Positions 8,794 to 21,200 of a DNA stretch of 64,000 bases are shown one piece after another. The notes under the pieces were generated by a model. It was not told the origin of the DNA. It did not search any database and saw only the letters and a list, made by a program, of their open reading frames with translations. Positions within the stretch are counted from its first letter, which is position 1. Every line of letters starts with the position of its first letter. The translations under genes were made by a program, and so were the position numbers. This stretch comes from Bidens hawaiensis (lineage: Eukaryota > Streptophyta > Magnoliopsida > Asterales > Asteraceae), in the NCBI GenBank assembly GCA_021521415.1, contig JAIQDT010007352.1, positions 62,001-126,000 on the forward strand, read 5' to 3'.

Positions 8794-9651
8794 AAGATTG
8801 GTGCAGAGATTGTTATTGATAATGATATTGAAGAGGGAGAGATTGTAGAAGAGAATGTGGAGAATGAGATTCCGAATGTTGATAAGGCAGATATGAGTAA
8901 AGATATGGGAAGCGATGAGACGGGATGGGAAGAGCAGCCAAGATGGAAAGAAGGCTATGCTCAGTGGTTTGTAAAGACGAAGAAACCGGCGGTCCCTACT
9001 ATGTTCAAGAAGAGTTACAACATTAGAGGTTATGCTGAATCGAGAAAGGGGATTATATGCTGGATATATGATGAGCAGTTGAGGCTCTTTGTGATTAAAA
9101 GGTATGATGGTGTTCAGTACTTCAAGAGGCTGTTGAGATCGTTGAATACATTGCCAGAATGTGAAGTGAAAGACTTAGCCAGATTGGGGTTAATAAACAG
9201 GAGTGATGATAACATGGCTAGAGTCATTGGGAAGATTGTTTGGAAGGAAAGTATAAAAGAGAAGAAGTTCGAGCTGTTGAAACCACAAAAGGGAAAACTT
9301 ATTGAAGACAGAGATAGAGGATTGAGAGCAGATGGCAAGCCTTGGATGATCATGAAGTATAAGCCGATCCGGTGTCTGAAAGAAGTGCCGATGAAACAAA
9401 TGCCCAAGGATGTGCTGAAAGATCTGAAGTGGTGGTATGTAGATTGTGAAACAGTTGAAGCAGTAATGGAGGACGAAGATGAACAAGAGCTGCTGAGAGT
9501 ATATGATCCGATGCATCTAGTGAACTTGTCTCAAGCTGATCTGCAGGCGCTGAATGAGAAGAAGATATTTTATATTCCTGCTTGGAAAGACGAAGCGAAG
9601 AAATATCAAAGAGTAGTATCGGTTTGTGTACGAGAAGGAGTTCATGCTTAA
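8794..9651 (+). CDS. Retroelement accessory protein, C-terminal part after in-frame TAG
   Basis: This is the continuation of the previous frame. TAG at 8791-8793 is followed directly by 285 sense codons in the same frame; the first ATG is at 8857 and gives 264 residues. The first 60 codons are very acidic, like the tail before the stop, which supports one original protein of about 964 residues. The rest is a Trp/Lys-rich globular region without recognisable catalytic motifs, ending before the PPT. The stop is probably a nonsense mutation. Readthrough is possible in principle, but the bases after TAG (AAG) are not the CAR-YYA context known for strong plant readthrough. The function is unknown. 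Confidence 0.65.
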   Translation, partial: KIGAEIVIDNDIEEGEIVEENVENEIPNVDKADMSKDMGSDETGWEEQPRWKEGYAQWFVKTKKPAVPTMFKKSYNIRGYAESRKGIICWIYDEQLRLFVIKRYDGVQYFKRLLRSLNTLPECEVKDLARLGLINRSDDNMARVIGKIVWKESIKEKKFELLKPQKGKLIEDRDRGLRADGKPWMIMKYKPIRCLKEVPMKQMPKDVLKDLKWWYVDCETVEAVMEDEDEQELLRVYDPMHLVNLSQADLQALNEKKIFYIPAWKDEAKKYQRVVSVCVREGVHA

Positions 9652-9720
9652 AGATGAAAGTTACAAGATTGTTGAAGATTACAAGACACGTGCTAGAAGA
9701 TAAAGATATGAAGCTACTGC

Positions 9721-9732
9721 CAAGGGGGAGTC
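9721..9732 (+). promoter_or_regulatory. Polypurine tract (plus-strand primer site)
   Basis: CAAGGGGGAG at 9721-9730, then TC, sits immediately before the TGTTGG that opens the 3' LTR. This is the standard copia arrangement and fixes the left LTR border. It also shows that the accessory frame lies inside the same element. Confidence 0.85.
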
Positions 9733-10145
9733 TGTTGGTACATGATGTCAGTAGTTCAGTATATAGTGTCTGTAATCGAGTTGTTTGGATTTGTGTTTTG
9801 TATGTAAGCGAAGTTCTCACAGGTTCGCTTGTATAGGCGAACTTGTGGAACAAGCGAAGTTAGGAACAACTTCGCCTGAACATGCCAGGCGAAGTTGTCG
9901 TCTGATATATATGTATCGTATCGGCTAGGTTTAAGAATAAGTTTTCAGTTTACGAGTTTAAGAGTTTGTGTAATCGGTGATTGATATCACGTGTTTCCAG
10001 TTGCAATACAACGTGTCTTTATTTATTGTAATGTGTGTTTGATTGTGTTAGCTCGTATCGTCTTCTACGCTCGTAACGTCTTACGTAGGGATTCCGCACC
10101 TACGTAGAACGAGATATTCCGTGTCGATCCGGCTGGGAACCTACA
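9733..10145 (+). repeat. 3' LTR of the copia element
   Basis: The 413 bp run from TGTTGG to CCTACA, near-inverted ends of the TG...CA type. The left border is the PPT and the right border is an abrupt change to satellite at TCAGTTTTTTCTCC (10146). Inside are GGCGAAGTT/AACTTCGCC words (about 9805-9900), a TATATATG TATA-like box near 9905, and the inverted pair TACGTAGG/CCTACGTA near 10083-10107. A truncated relative lies at 53008-53323. The 5-bp target duplication cannot be checked because the 5' end is outside the window. Confidence 0.88.
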
Positions 10146-13003
10146 TCAGTTTTTTCTCCGACTCGGTGAACATACCCCTTTGGCAATACTGGCAAAATTT
10201 CGAAAGGGCCGCGGGGTGGCGTAAGGGAATAATTACAAATCTGATTCTTTCGTATGTGCATAAATTATTGTGCGGAAGTCTTCAAAACCGAATTTTGATC
10301 CGAATCAGCGGTTCGAACCATACTTAGTTTTTTATCCAAGTCGGTGAACATACCCCTTTGGTAATACTGGCAAAATTTCGAACGGGCCGCGGGGTGGCGT
10401 CAGTGCATAATTAAAAGTCCGATTCTTTCGTATGTGTATAAAATATTGTATGGAAGTCACCAAGACCGAAATTCTGATCCGATTCAGTGTTTCAACCCAT
10501 ACTCAGTTTTTTCTCCGGCTCGGTGAACATATCCCTTTGGCAATACTGGCAAAATTTTCAAACGAGCCGTGTGGTGGCGTCAGGGCATAATTAGTGATCT
10601 GATTCTTGCGTATGTGTATAAAATATTGTATGGAAGTCCCAAAGACCGAATTTTTATATGATTCAGTGGTTCGACCCACACTCAGATTTTTCTCTGACTC
10701 GGTGAACATACCCCTTTGGCAATACCGGCAAAATTTCGAACGACCCGCGGGGTGGCGTTAGGGCTTAATTACAAATCCGATTATTTCGTATGTGTATAAA
10801 ATATTGTATGGAAGTCTCCAAGGCCGAATGTCTGATCCGATTCAGTGGTTTGACCCATACTCAGTTTTTTCTCCGACTCGGTGAACATACCCCTTTGGCA
10901 ATACTGGCAAAATTTCGAACGAGTCGCGGGTCGGCGTCAGGGAATAATTACAAATCTGATTCTTTCGTATGTGTATAAATTATTGTGCGGAAGTCTTCAA
11001 AACCGAATTTTGATCCGAATCAGCGGTTCGAACCATACTTAGTTTTTTATCCAAGTCGGTGAACATACCCCTTTGGTAATAATGGCAAAATTTCGAACGG
11101 GCCGCGGGGTGGCGTCAGTGCATAATTAAAAGTCCGATTCTTTCGTATGTGTATAAAATATTGTATGGAAGTCACCAAGACCGAAATTCTGATCCGATTC
11201 AGTGTTTCAACCCATCCTCAGTTTTTTCTCCGGCTCGGTGAACATACCCCTTTGGCAATACAGGCAAAATTTTCTAACGGGCCGTGTGGTGGCGTCAGGG
11301 CATTATTATTGGTCCGATTCTTGCGTATGTGTATAAAATATTGTATGGAAGTCTCTAAGACCGAATTTTGATCTGATTTAGTGGTTCGACCCACACTCAG
11401 ATTTTTCTCTGGCTCAGTGAACATACCCCTTTGGCAATACCGGCAAAATTTCGAACGGGCCGCGGGGTGGCGTCAGGGCTTAATTACAAATCCGATTATT
11501 TCGTATGTGTATAAAATATTGTATTGAAGTCTCCAAGGCCGAATGTCGGATCCGATTCAGTGGTTCGACCCATACTCAGTTTTTTCTCCGACTCGGTGAA
11601 CATACCCCTTTGGCAATACAGGCAAAATTTCGAAAGGGCCGCGGGGTGGCGTCAGGGAATAATTACAAATCTGATTCTTTCGTATGTGTATAAATTATTG
11701 TGCGTAAGTCTTCAAAACCGAATTTTGATCCGAATCAGCGGTTCGAACCATACTTAGTTTTTTATCCAAGTCGGTGAACATACCCCTTTGGTAATACTAG
11801 CAAAATTTCGAACGGGCCGCGTGGTGGCATCAGTAAATAATTAAAAGTCCGATTCTTTCGTATGTGTATAAAATATTGTATGGAAGTCACCAAGACCGAA
11901 ATTCTGATCCGATTCAGTGTTTCAACCCATACTCAGTTTTTTCTCCGGCTCGGTGAACATACCCCTTTGGCAATACTGGCAAAATTTTCAAACGGGCCGT
12001 GTGGTGGCGTCAGGGCATAATTAGTGATCCGATTCTTGCATATGTGCATAAAATATTGTATGGAAGTCCCAAAGACCGAATTTTTATCTGATTCAGTGGT
12101 TTGACCCACACTCAGATTTTTCTCTGACTCGGTGAACATACCCCTTTGGCAATACCGGCAAAATTTCGAACGACCCGCGGGGTGGCGTTAGGGCTTAATT
12201 ACAAATCCGATTATTTCGTATGTGTATAAAATATTGTATGGAAGTCTCCAAGGCCGAATGTCTGATCCGATTCAGTGGTTTGACCCATACTCAGTTTTTT
12301 CTCCGACTCGGTGAACATACCTCTTTGGCAATACTGGCAACATTTCGAACGGGTCGCGGGTCGGCGTCAGGGAATAATTACAAATCTGATTCTTTCGTAT
12401 GTGTATAAATTATTGTGCGGAAGTCTTCAAAACCGAATTTTGATCCGAATCAGTGGTTCGAACCATACTTAGTTTTTTATCCAAGTCGGTGAACATACCC
12501 CATTGGTAATAAGGGCAAAATTTCGAACAGGCCGCGGGGTGGCGTCAGTGCATAATTAAAAGTCCGATTCTTTCGTATGTGTATAAAATATTGTATGGAA
12601 GTCACCAAGACCGAAATTCTGATCCGATTCAGTGTTTCAACCCATCCTCAGTTTTTTCTCCGGCTCGGTGAACATACCCCATTGCCAATACAGGCAAAAT
12701 TTTCTAACGGGCCGTGTGGTGGCGTCAGGGCATTATTATTGGTCCGATTCTTGCGTATGTGTATAAAATATTGTATGGAAGTCTCCAAGACCGAATTTTG
12801 ATCTGATTCAATGGTTCGACCCACTCAGATTTTTCTCTGGCTGAGTGAACATACCCCTTTGGCAATACCGGCAAAATTTCGAACGGGCCGCGGGGTGGCG
12901 TCACGGCTTAATTACAAATCCGATTATTTCGTATGTGTATAAAATATTGTATTGAAGTCTCCAAGGCCGAATGTCGGATCCGATTCAGTGGTTCGACCCA
13001 TAC
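10146..13003. repeat. 8-mer higher-order repeat, two units of about 1430 bp
   Basis: Equivalent points recur 1430 bp apart: 10146 and 11576, 10503 and 11933, 10790 and 12220, 11147 and 12577; the next step is 1428 bp (13004). Each unit is two A-C-D-E tetramers with fixed differences between them, so the true period is eight monomers. Type B is missing from this part. The first unit begins within an E monomer cut by the copia insertion. Confidence 0.85.
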
Positions 13004-15240
13004 TCAGTTTTTTCTCCGACTCGGTGAACATACCCCTTTGGCAATACTGGCAAAATTTCGAACGGGCCGCGGTGTGGCGTCAGGGAATAATTACCAATCT
13101 GATTCTTTCGTATGTGTATAAAATATTGTGCAGAAGTCTTCAAAACCGAATTTTGATCCGAATCAGTGGTTCGAACCATACTCAGTTTTTTATCCAAGTC
13201 GGTGAACATACCCCTTTTGTAATACTGGCAAAATTTCGAACGGCCGCGGGGTGGCGTCAGTGCATAATTAAAAGTCCATTTCTTTCGTATGTGTATAAAA
13301 TATTGTATGAAAGTCTTCAAGACCGAATTTTGACCCGATTCAGTGGTTCGGCCCCTACTAAGTTTTTTCTCCGGCTCGGTGAATATACCCGTTTGGAAAT
13401 ACTGGAAAAATTTCGAACGGGCCGCGGGGTGGCGTCAGGGCATAATTATTGACTTGAATATTTCGTATGTGTATATAATATTTTATGGAAGTCACCAAGA
13501 CCGAAATTCTGATCCGATTCTGTGTTTCAACCCATACTCAGTTTTTTCTCCGGCTCGGTGAACATACCCCTTTGGCAATACTGGCAAAATTTCTAACGGG
13601 CCGTGTGGTGGCGTCAGGGCATAATTATTGATCCGATTCTTGCGTCTATGTATAAAATATTGTATGGAAGTCTCCAAGACTGAATTTTGATCTGATTCAG
13701 TGGTTCGACCCATACTCAGATTTTTTTCTGGCTCGGTGAACATACCCCTTTGGTAATACCGGCAAAATTTCGAACGACCCGCGGGGTGGCGGTAGGGCTT
13801 AATTACAAATCCGATTATTTCGTATGTGTATAAAATATTGTATGGAAGTCTCCAAGGCCGAATGTCTGATCCGATTAAGTGGTTCGACCCATACTCAGTA
13901 TTTTCTCCGACTCGGTGAACATAACCTTTGGCAATACTGGCAAAATTTCGAACGGGCCGCGGGGTGGCGTCATGGAATAATCACAAATCTGATTCTTTCG
14001 TATGTGTATAAAATATTGTGCAGAAGTCTTCAAAACCGAATTTTTATCCGAATGAGTAGTTCGAACCATACTCAGTTTTTTATCCAAGTCGGTGAACATA
14101 CCCCTTTGGTAATACTGGCAAAATTTCGAACGGGCCGCGGGGTGGCGTCAGTGTATAATTAAAAGTCAGATTCTTTCGTATGTGTATAAAATATTGTATG
14201 GAAGTCCTCAAGACCGAATTTTGACCCGATTCAGTGGTTCGGCCTATACTCAGTTTTTTCTCCGGTTCGGTGAACATACCCCTTTGGAAATTCTGGAAAA
14301 ATTTTGAACGGGCCGCGGGGTGGCGTCAGGGCATAATTATTGATTTGATTTTTTGTATGTGTATAAAATATTGTATGGAAGTCACCAAGACCGAAATTCT
14401 GATACGATTCAGTGTTTCAACCCATACTCAGTTTTTTCTCCGGCTCGGTGAACATACCCCTTTGGCAATACTGGCAAAATTTCTAACGAGCCGTGTGGTG
14501 GCGTCAGGGCATAATTATTGATCCGATTCTTGCGTATGTGTATAAAATATTGTATGGAAGTCTCCAAGACCCAATTTTGATCTGATTCAGTGGTTCGACC
14601 CATACTCAGATTTTTTTCTGGCTCGGTGAACATATCCCTTTGGCAATACCGGCAAAATTTCGAACGGGCCGCGGGGTGGCGGTAGGGCTTAATTACAAAT
14701 CCGATTATTTCGTATGTGTATAAAATATTGAATGGAAGTCTCCATGGCCGAATGTCTGATCCGATTCAGTGGTTCGCCCATACTCGGTTTTTTCTCCGAA
14801 TCGGTGAACATACTCCTTTGGCAATACTGGCAAAATTTCGAACGGGCCGCGGGGTGGCGTCAGGGAATAATTACAAATCTGATTCTTTCGTATGTGTATA
14901 AATTATTGTGCAGAAGTCTTCAAAACCGAATTTTGATCCGAATCAGTGGTTCGAACCATACTTAGTTTTTTATCCAAGTCGGTGAACGTACCCCTTTGGT
15001 AATACTGGCAAAATTTCGAACATGCCGCGGGGTGGCGTCAGTGCATATTTAAAAGTCCGATTCTTTCGTATGTGTATAAAATATTGTATGGAAGTCTTCA
15101 AGACCGAATTTTGACCCGATTCAGTGGTTCGGCCCATACTCAGTTTTTTCTCCGGCTCGGTGAACATACCCCTTTGGCAATACTGGAAAAATTTCGAACG
15201 GGCCGCGGGGTGGCGTCAGGGCATAATTATTGATTTGTAT
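13004..15240. repeat. 5-mer higher-order repeat A-B-C-D-E, about 890 bp
   Basis: Corresponding B monomers start at 13343, 14234 and 15124 (steps 891 and 890). The order reads E-A-B-C-D without gaps from about 13.0 to 15.2 kb. The other arrays in block 1 can be derived from this order by losing or fusing monomers, so it is the likely ancestral arrangement. Confidence 0.85.
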
Positions 15241-18200
15241 ATTTCGTATGTGTATAAAATATTGTATGGAAGTCACCAAGACCGAAATTCTGATCCGATT
15301 CAGTGTTTCAACCCATACTCAGTTTTTTCTCCGGCTCGGTGAACATACCCCTTTGGCAATACTGGCAAAATTTCTAACGGGCCGTGGGGTGGCGTCAGGG
15401 CATAATTATTGATCCGATTCTTTCATATTTGTATAAAATATTGTATGGAAGTCTCCAAGACCGAATTTTAATCTGATTCAGTGGTTCGACCCATACTCAG
15501 ATTTTTCTCTGGCTCAGTGAACATACCCCTTTGGCAATACCGGCAAAATTTCGAACGGGCCGCGGGGTGGCGTCAGGGCTTAATTACAAATCCGATTATT
15601 TCGTATGTGTATAAAATATTGTATTGAAGTCTCAAAGGCCGAATGTCGGATCCGATTCAGTGGTTCGACCCATACTCAGTTTTTTCTCCGACTCGGTGAA
15701 CATACCCCTTTGGCAATACTGGCAAAATTTCGAACGGGCCGCGGGTGGCTTAGGGAATAATTACAAATCTGATTCTTTCGTATGTGTATAAAATATTGTG
15801 CGGAAGTCTTCAAAACCGAATTTTGATCCGAATCAGTGGTTCGAACCATACTCAGTTTTTTATCCAAGTCGGTGAACATACCCCTTTGGTAATACGGGCA
15901 AAATTTCGGTGGCGTCAATGCATAATTAAAAGTCCGATTCTTTCGTATTGTATAGAAGTCTTCAAGACCGAATTTTGACCCGATTCAGTGGTTCGGCCCC
16001 TACTCAGTTTTTTCTCCGGCTCGGTGAACATACCCCTTTGGAAATACTGGAAAAATTTCGAACGGGCCGCGGGGTGGCGTCAGGGCATAATTATTGATTT
16101 GATTCTTTCGTATGTGTATAAAATATTGTATGGAAGTCACAAAGACCGAAATTCTGATCCGATTCAGTGTTTCCACCCATACTCAGTTTTTTCTCCGGCT
16201 CGGTGAACATACCCCTTTGGCAATACTGGCAAAATTTTAACGGGCCGTGGGGTGGGGTCAGGGCATAATTATTGATCCGATTCTTGCGTATGTGTATAAA
16301 ATATTGTATGGAAGTCTCCAAGGCCGAATGTCTGATCCGATTCAGTGGTTCGCCCATACTCAGTTTTTTCTCCGACTCGGTGAAAATACCCCTTTGGCAA
16401 TACTGGCAAAATTTCGAACGGGCCTTGGGTGGCTTCAAGGAATAATTACAAATCTAATTCTTTCGTATGTGTATAAAATGTTGTGCGGAAGTCTTCAAAA
16501 CCGAATTTTGATCCGAATCAGTGGTTCGAACCATACTCAGTTTTTTATCCAAGTCGGTGAACATACCCCTTTGGTAATACTGGCAAAATTTCGAACGGGC
16601 CGCGGGGTGGCGTCAGGGCATAATTATTGATTTGATTCTTTCGTATGTGTATAAAATATTGTATGGAAGTCACCAAGACCGAAATTCTGATCCGATTCAG
16701 TGTTTCAACCCATACTCAGTTTTTTCTCCGGCTCGGTGATCAAACCCTTTTGGCAATACTGGCAAAATTTCTAACGGGCCGTGGGGTGGCGTCAGGGCAT
16801 AATTATTGATCCGATTCTTGCATATGTGTATAAAATATTGTATGGAAGTCTCCAAGACCGAATTTTGATTTGATTCAGTAGTTCGACCCATACTCAGATT
16901 TTTCTCTGGCTCGGTGAACATACCCCTTTGGCAATATCGGCAAAATTTCGAACGGGCCGCGGGGTGGCGGTAGGGCTTAATTACAAATCCGATTATTTCG
17001 TATGTTTCTAAAATATTGTATGGAAGTCTTCAAGGCCGAATGTCTGATCCGATTCAGTGGTTCGCCCATACTCAGTTTTTTCCCCGACTCGGTGAACATA
17101 CCCATTTGGCAATAATGGCAAAATTTCGAACGGGCCGCGGGGTGGCGTCAGGGAATAATTACTAATCTGATTCTTTCGTATGTGTATAAAATATTGTGCG
17201 GAAGTCTTCAAAACCGAATTTTGACCCGATTCAGTGGTTCGGCCCATACTCAGTTTTTTCTCCGGCTCGGTGAACATACCCCTTTGGCAATACTGGAAAA
17301 ATTTCGAACGGGCCGCGGGGTGGCGTCAGGGCATAATTATTGATTTGTATATTTCGTATGTGTATAAAATATTGTATGGAAGTCACCAAGACCGAAATTC
17401 TGATCCGATTCAGTGTTTCAACCCATACTCAGTTTTTTCTCCGGCTCGGTGAACATACCCCTTTGGCAATACTGGCAAAATTTCTAACGGGCCGTGGGGT
17501 GGCGTCAGGGCATAATTATTGATCCGATTCTTTCATATTTGTATAAAATATTGTATGGAAGTCTCCAAGACCGAATTTTAATCTGATTCAGTGGTTCGAC
17601 CCATACTCAGATTTTTCTCTGGCTCAGTGAACATACCCCTTTGGCAATACCGGCAAAATTTCGAACGGGCCGCGGGGTGGCGTCAGGGCTTAATTACAAA
17701 TCCGATTATTTCGTATGTGTATAAAATATTGTATTGAAGTCTCAAAGGCCGAATGTCGGATCCGATTCAGTGGTTCGACCCATACTCAGTTTTTTCTCCG
17801 ACTCGGTGAACATACCCCTTTGGCAATACTGGCAAAATTTCGAACGGGCCGCGGGTGGCTTAGGGAATAATTACAAATCTGATTCTTTCGTATGTGTATA
17901 AAATATTGTGCGGAAGTCTTCAAAACCGAATTTTGATCCGAATCAGTGGTTCGAACCATACTCAGTTTTTTATCCAAGTCGGTGAACATACCCCTTTGGT
18001 AATACGGGCAAAATTTCGGTGGCGTCAATGCATAATTAAAAGTCCGATTCTTTCGTATTGTATAAAATATTCTATAGAAGTCTTCAAGACCGAATTTTGA
18101 CCCGATTCAGTGGTTCGGCCCCTACTCAGTTTTTTCTCCGGCTCGGTGAACATACCCCTTTGGAAATACTGGAAAAATTTCGAACGGGCCGCGAGGTGGC

Positions 18201-21200
18201 GTCAGGGCATAATTATTGATTTGATTCTTTCGTATGTGTATAAAATATTGTATGGAAGTCACAAAGACCGAAATTCTGATCCGATTCAGTGTTTCCACCC
18301 ATACTCAGTTTTTTCTCCGGCTCGGTGAACATACCCCTTTGGCAATACCGGCAAAATTTTAACGGGCCGTGGGGTGGGGTCAGGGCATAATTATTGATCC
18401 GATTCTTGCGTATGTGTATAAAATATTGTATGGAAGTCTCCAAGGCCGAATGTCTGATCCGATTCAGTGGTTCGCCCATACTCAGTTTTTTCTCCGACTC
18501 GGTGAAAATACCCCTTTGGCAATACTGGCAAAATTTCGAACGGGCCTTGGGGTGGCTTCAAGGAATAATTACAAATCTAATTCTTTCGTATGTGTATAAA
18601 ATGTTGTGCGGAAGTCTTCAAAACCGAATTTTGATCCGAATCAGTGGTTCGAACCATACTCAGTTTTTTATCCAAGTCGGTGAACATACCCCTTTGGTAA
18701 TACTGGCAAAATTTCGAACGGGCCGCGGGGTGGCGTCAGGGCATAATTATTGATTTGATTCTTTCGTATGTGTATAAAATATTGTATGGAAGTCACCAAC
18801 ACCGAAATTCTGATCCGATTCAGTGTTTCAACCCATACTCAGTTTTTTCTCCGGCTCGGTGATCAAACCCTTTTGGCAATACTGGCAAAATTTCTAACGG
18901 GCCGTGGGGTGGCGTCAGGGCATAATTATTGATCCGATTCTTGCATATGTGTATAAAATATTGTATGGAAGTCTCCAAGACCGAATTTTGATTTGATTCA
19001 GTAGTTCGACCCATACTCAGATTTTTCTCTGGCTCGGTGAACATACCCCTTTGGCAATATCGGCAAAATTTCGAACGGGCCGCGGGGTGGCGGTAGGGCT
19101 TAATTACAAATCCGATTATTTCGTATGTTTCTAAAATATTGTATGGAAGTCTTCAAGGCCGAATGTCTGATCCGATTCAGTGGTTCGCCCATACTCAGTT
19201 TTTTCCCTACTCGGTGAACATACCCCTTTGGCAATAATGGCAAAATTTCGAACGGGCCGCGGGGTGGCGTCAGGGAATAATTACTTATCTGATTCTTTCG
19301 TTTGTGTATAAAATATTGTGCGGAAGTCTTCAAAACCGAATTTTGACCCGATTCAGTGGTTCGGCCCATACTCAGTTTTTTCTCCGGCTCGGTGAACATA
19401 CCCCTTTGGCAATACTGGAAAAATTTCGAACGGGCCGCGGGGTGGCGTCAGGGCATAATTATTGATTTGTATATTTCGTATGTGTATAAAATATTGTATG
19501 GAAGTCACCAAGACCGAAATTCTGATCCGATTCAGTGTTTCAACCCATACTCAGTTTTTTCTCCGGCTCGGTAAACATACCCCTTTGGCAATACTGGCAA
19601 AATTTCTAACGGGCCGTGGGGTGGCGTCAGGGCATAATTATTGATCCGATTCTTTCATATTTGTATAAAATATTGTATGGAAGTCTCCAAGACCGAATTT
19701 TAATCTGATTCAGTGGTTCGACCCATACTCAGATTTTTCTCTGGCTCAGTGAACATACCCCTTTGGCAATACCGGCAAAATTTCGAACGGGCCGCGGGGG
19801 TGGCGTCAGAGCTTAATTACAAATCCGATTATTTCGTATGTGTATAAAATATTGTATTGAAGTCTCAAAGGCCGAATGTCGGATCCGATTCAGTGGTTCG
19901 ACCCATACTCAGTTTTTTCTCCGACTCGGTGAACATACCCCTTTGGCAATACTGGCAAAATTTCGAACGGGCCGCGGGTGGCTTAGGGAATAATTACAAA
20001 TCTGATTCTTTCGTATGTGTATAAAATATTGTGCGGAAGTCTTCAAAACCGAATTTTGATCCGAATCAGTGGTTCGAACCATACTCAGTTTTTTATCCAA
20101 GTCGCTGAACATACCCCTTTGGTAATACGGGCAAAATTTCGGTGGCGTCAATGCATAATTAAAAGTCCGATTCTTTCGTATTGTATAAAATATTGTATAG
20201 AAGTCTTCAAAACCGAATTTTGACCCGATTCAGTGGTTCGGCCCCTACTCAGTTTTTTCTCCGGCTCGGTGAACATACCCCTTTGGAAATACTGGAAAAA
20301 TTTCGAACGGGCCGCGATGGTGGCGTCAGGGCATAATTATTGATTTGATTCTTTCGTATGTGTATAAAATATTGTATGGAAGTCACAAAGACCGAAATTC
20401 TGATCCGATTCAGTGTTTCCACCCATACTCAGTTTTTTCTCCGGCTCGGTGAACATACCCCTTTGGCAATACTGGCAAAATTTTAACGGGCCGTGGGGTG
20501 GGGTCAGGGCATAATTATTGATCCGATTCTTGCGTATGTGTATAAAATATTGTATGGAAGTCTCCAAGGCCGAATGTCTGATCCGAATCAGTGGTTCGCC
20601 CATACTCAGTTTTTTCTCCGACTCGGTGAAAATACCCCTTTGGCAATACTGGCAAAATTTCGAACGGGCCTTGGGGTGGCTTCAAGGAATAATTACAAAT
20701 CTAATTCTTTCGTATGTGTATAAAATGTTGTGCGGAAGTCTTCAAAACCGAATTTTGATCCGAATCAGTGGTTCGAACCATACTCAGTTTTTTATCCAAG
20801 TCGGTGAACATACCCCTTTGGTAATACTGGCAAAATTTCGAACGGGCCGCGGGGGTGGCGTCAGGGCATAATTATTGATTTGATTCTTTCGTATGTGTAT
20901 AAAATATTGTATGGAAGTCACCAACACCGAAATTCTGATCCGATTCAGTGTTTCAACCCATACTCAGTTTTTTCTCCGGCTCGGTGATCAAACCCTTTTG
21001 GCAATACTGGCAAAATTTCTAACGGGTCGTGGGGTGGCGTCAGGGCATAATTATTGATCCGATTCTTGCATATGTGTATAAAATATTGTATGGAAGTCTC
21101 CAAGACCGAATTTTGATTTGATTCAGTAGTTCGACCCATACTCAGATTTTTCTCTGGCTCGGTGAACATACCCCTTTGGCAATATCGGCAAAATTTCGAA

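Larger units (their letters stand above)
1..10145 (+). mobile_element. Ty1/copia LTR retrotransposon, Sirevirus-like, 5' end outside window
   Basis: Domains run in copia order: gag zinc knuckle, aspartic protease, integrase, reverse transcriptase, RNase H. They are followed by a long spacer, a large accessory reading frame, a polypurine tract and a 3' LTR ending in CA at 10145, where satellite sequence starts at once. Integrase before reverse transcriptase is the copia order, not the gypsy order. A coiled-coil gag and an extra reading frame between pol and the 3' LTR are typical of the Sirevirus lineage, which is a family inference. The 5' LTR, primer-binding site and gag start lie left of the window. 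The copy is broken: in-frame stops at 164-166, 353-355, 1334-1336 and 8791-8793, frameshifts near 80 and near 2870-2920, and a substituted integrase catalytic Asp. Confidence 0.9.

Noticed and set aside
6754..9651. A host gene next to the retrotransposon
   Set aside because: It lies between pol and the PPT/3' LTR with no border on either side, so it belongs to the element.
9350..9853. Antisense open frame of 167 codons
   Set aside because: It overlaps the accessory frame, PPT and LTR on the opposite strand and shows no domain; a shadow frame.
10375..10395. CENP-B-box-like word TTTCGAACGGGCCGCGG in each monomer
   Set aside because: It resembles the start of a CENP-B box, but the required A and CGGG positions do not line up, and plants have no established CENP-B box system. 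Treated as chance.
13343..13452. Monomer variants near 13.3 kb as a separate satellite family
   Set aside because: They are type B monomers, which recur every pentamer; they seem new only because the left 8-mer lacks B.
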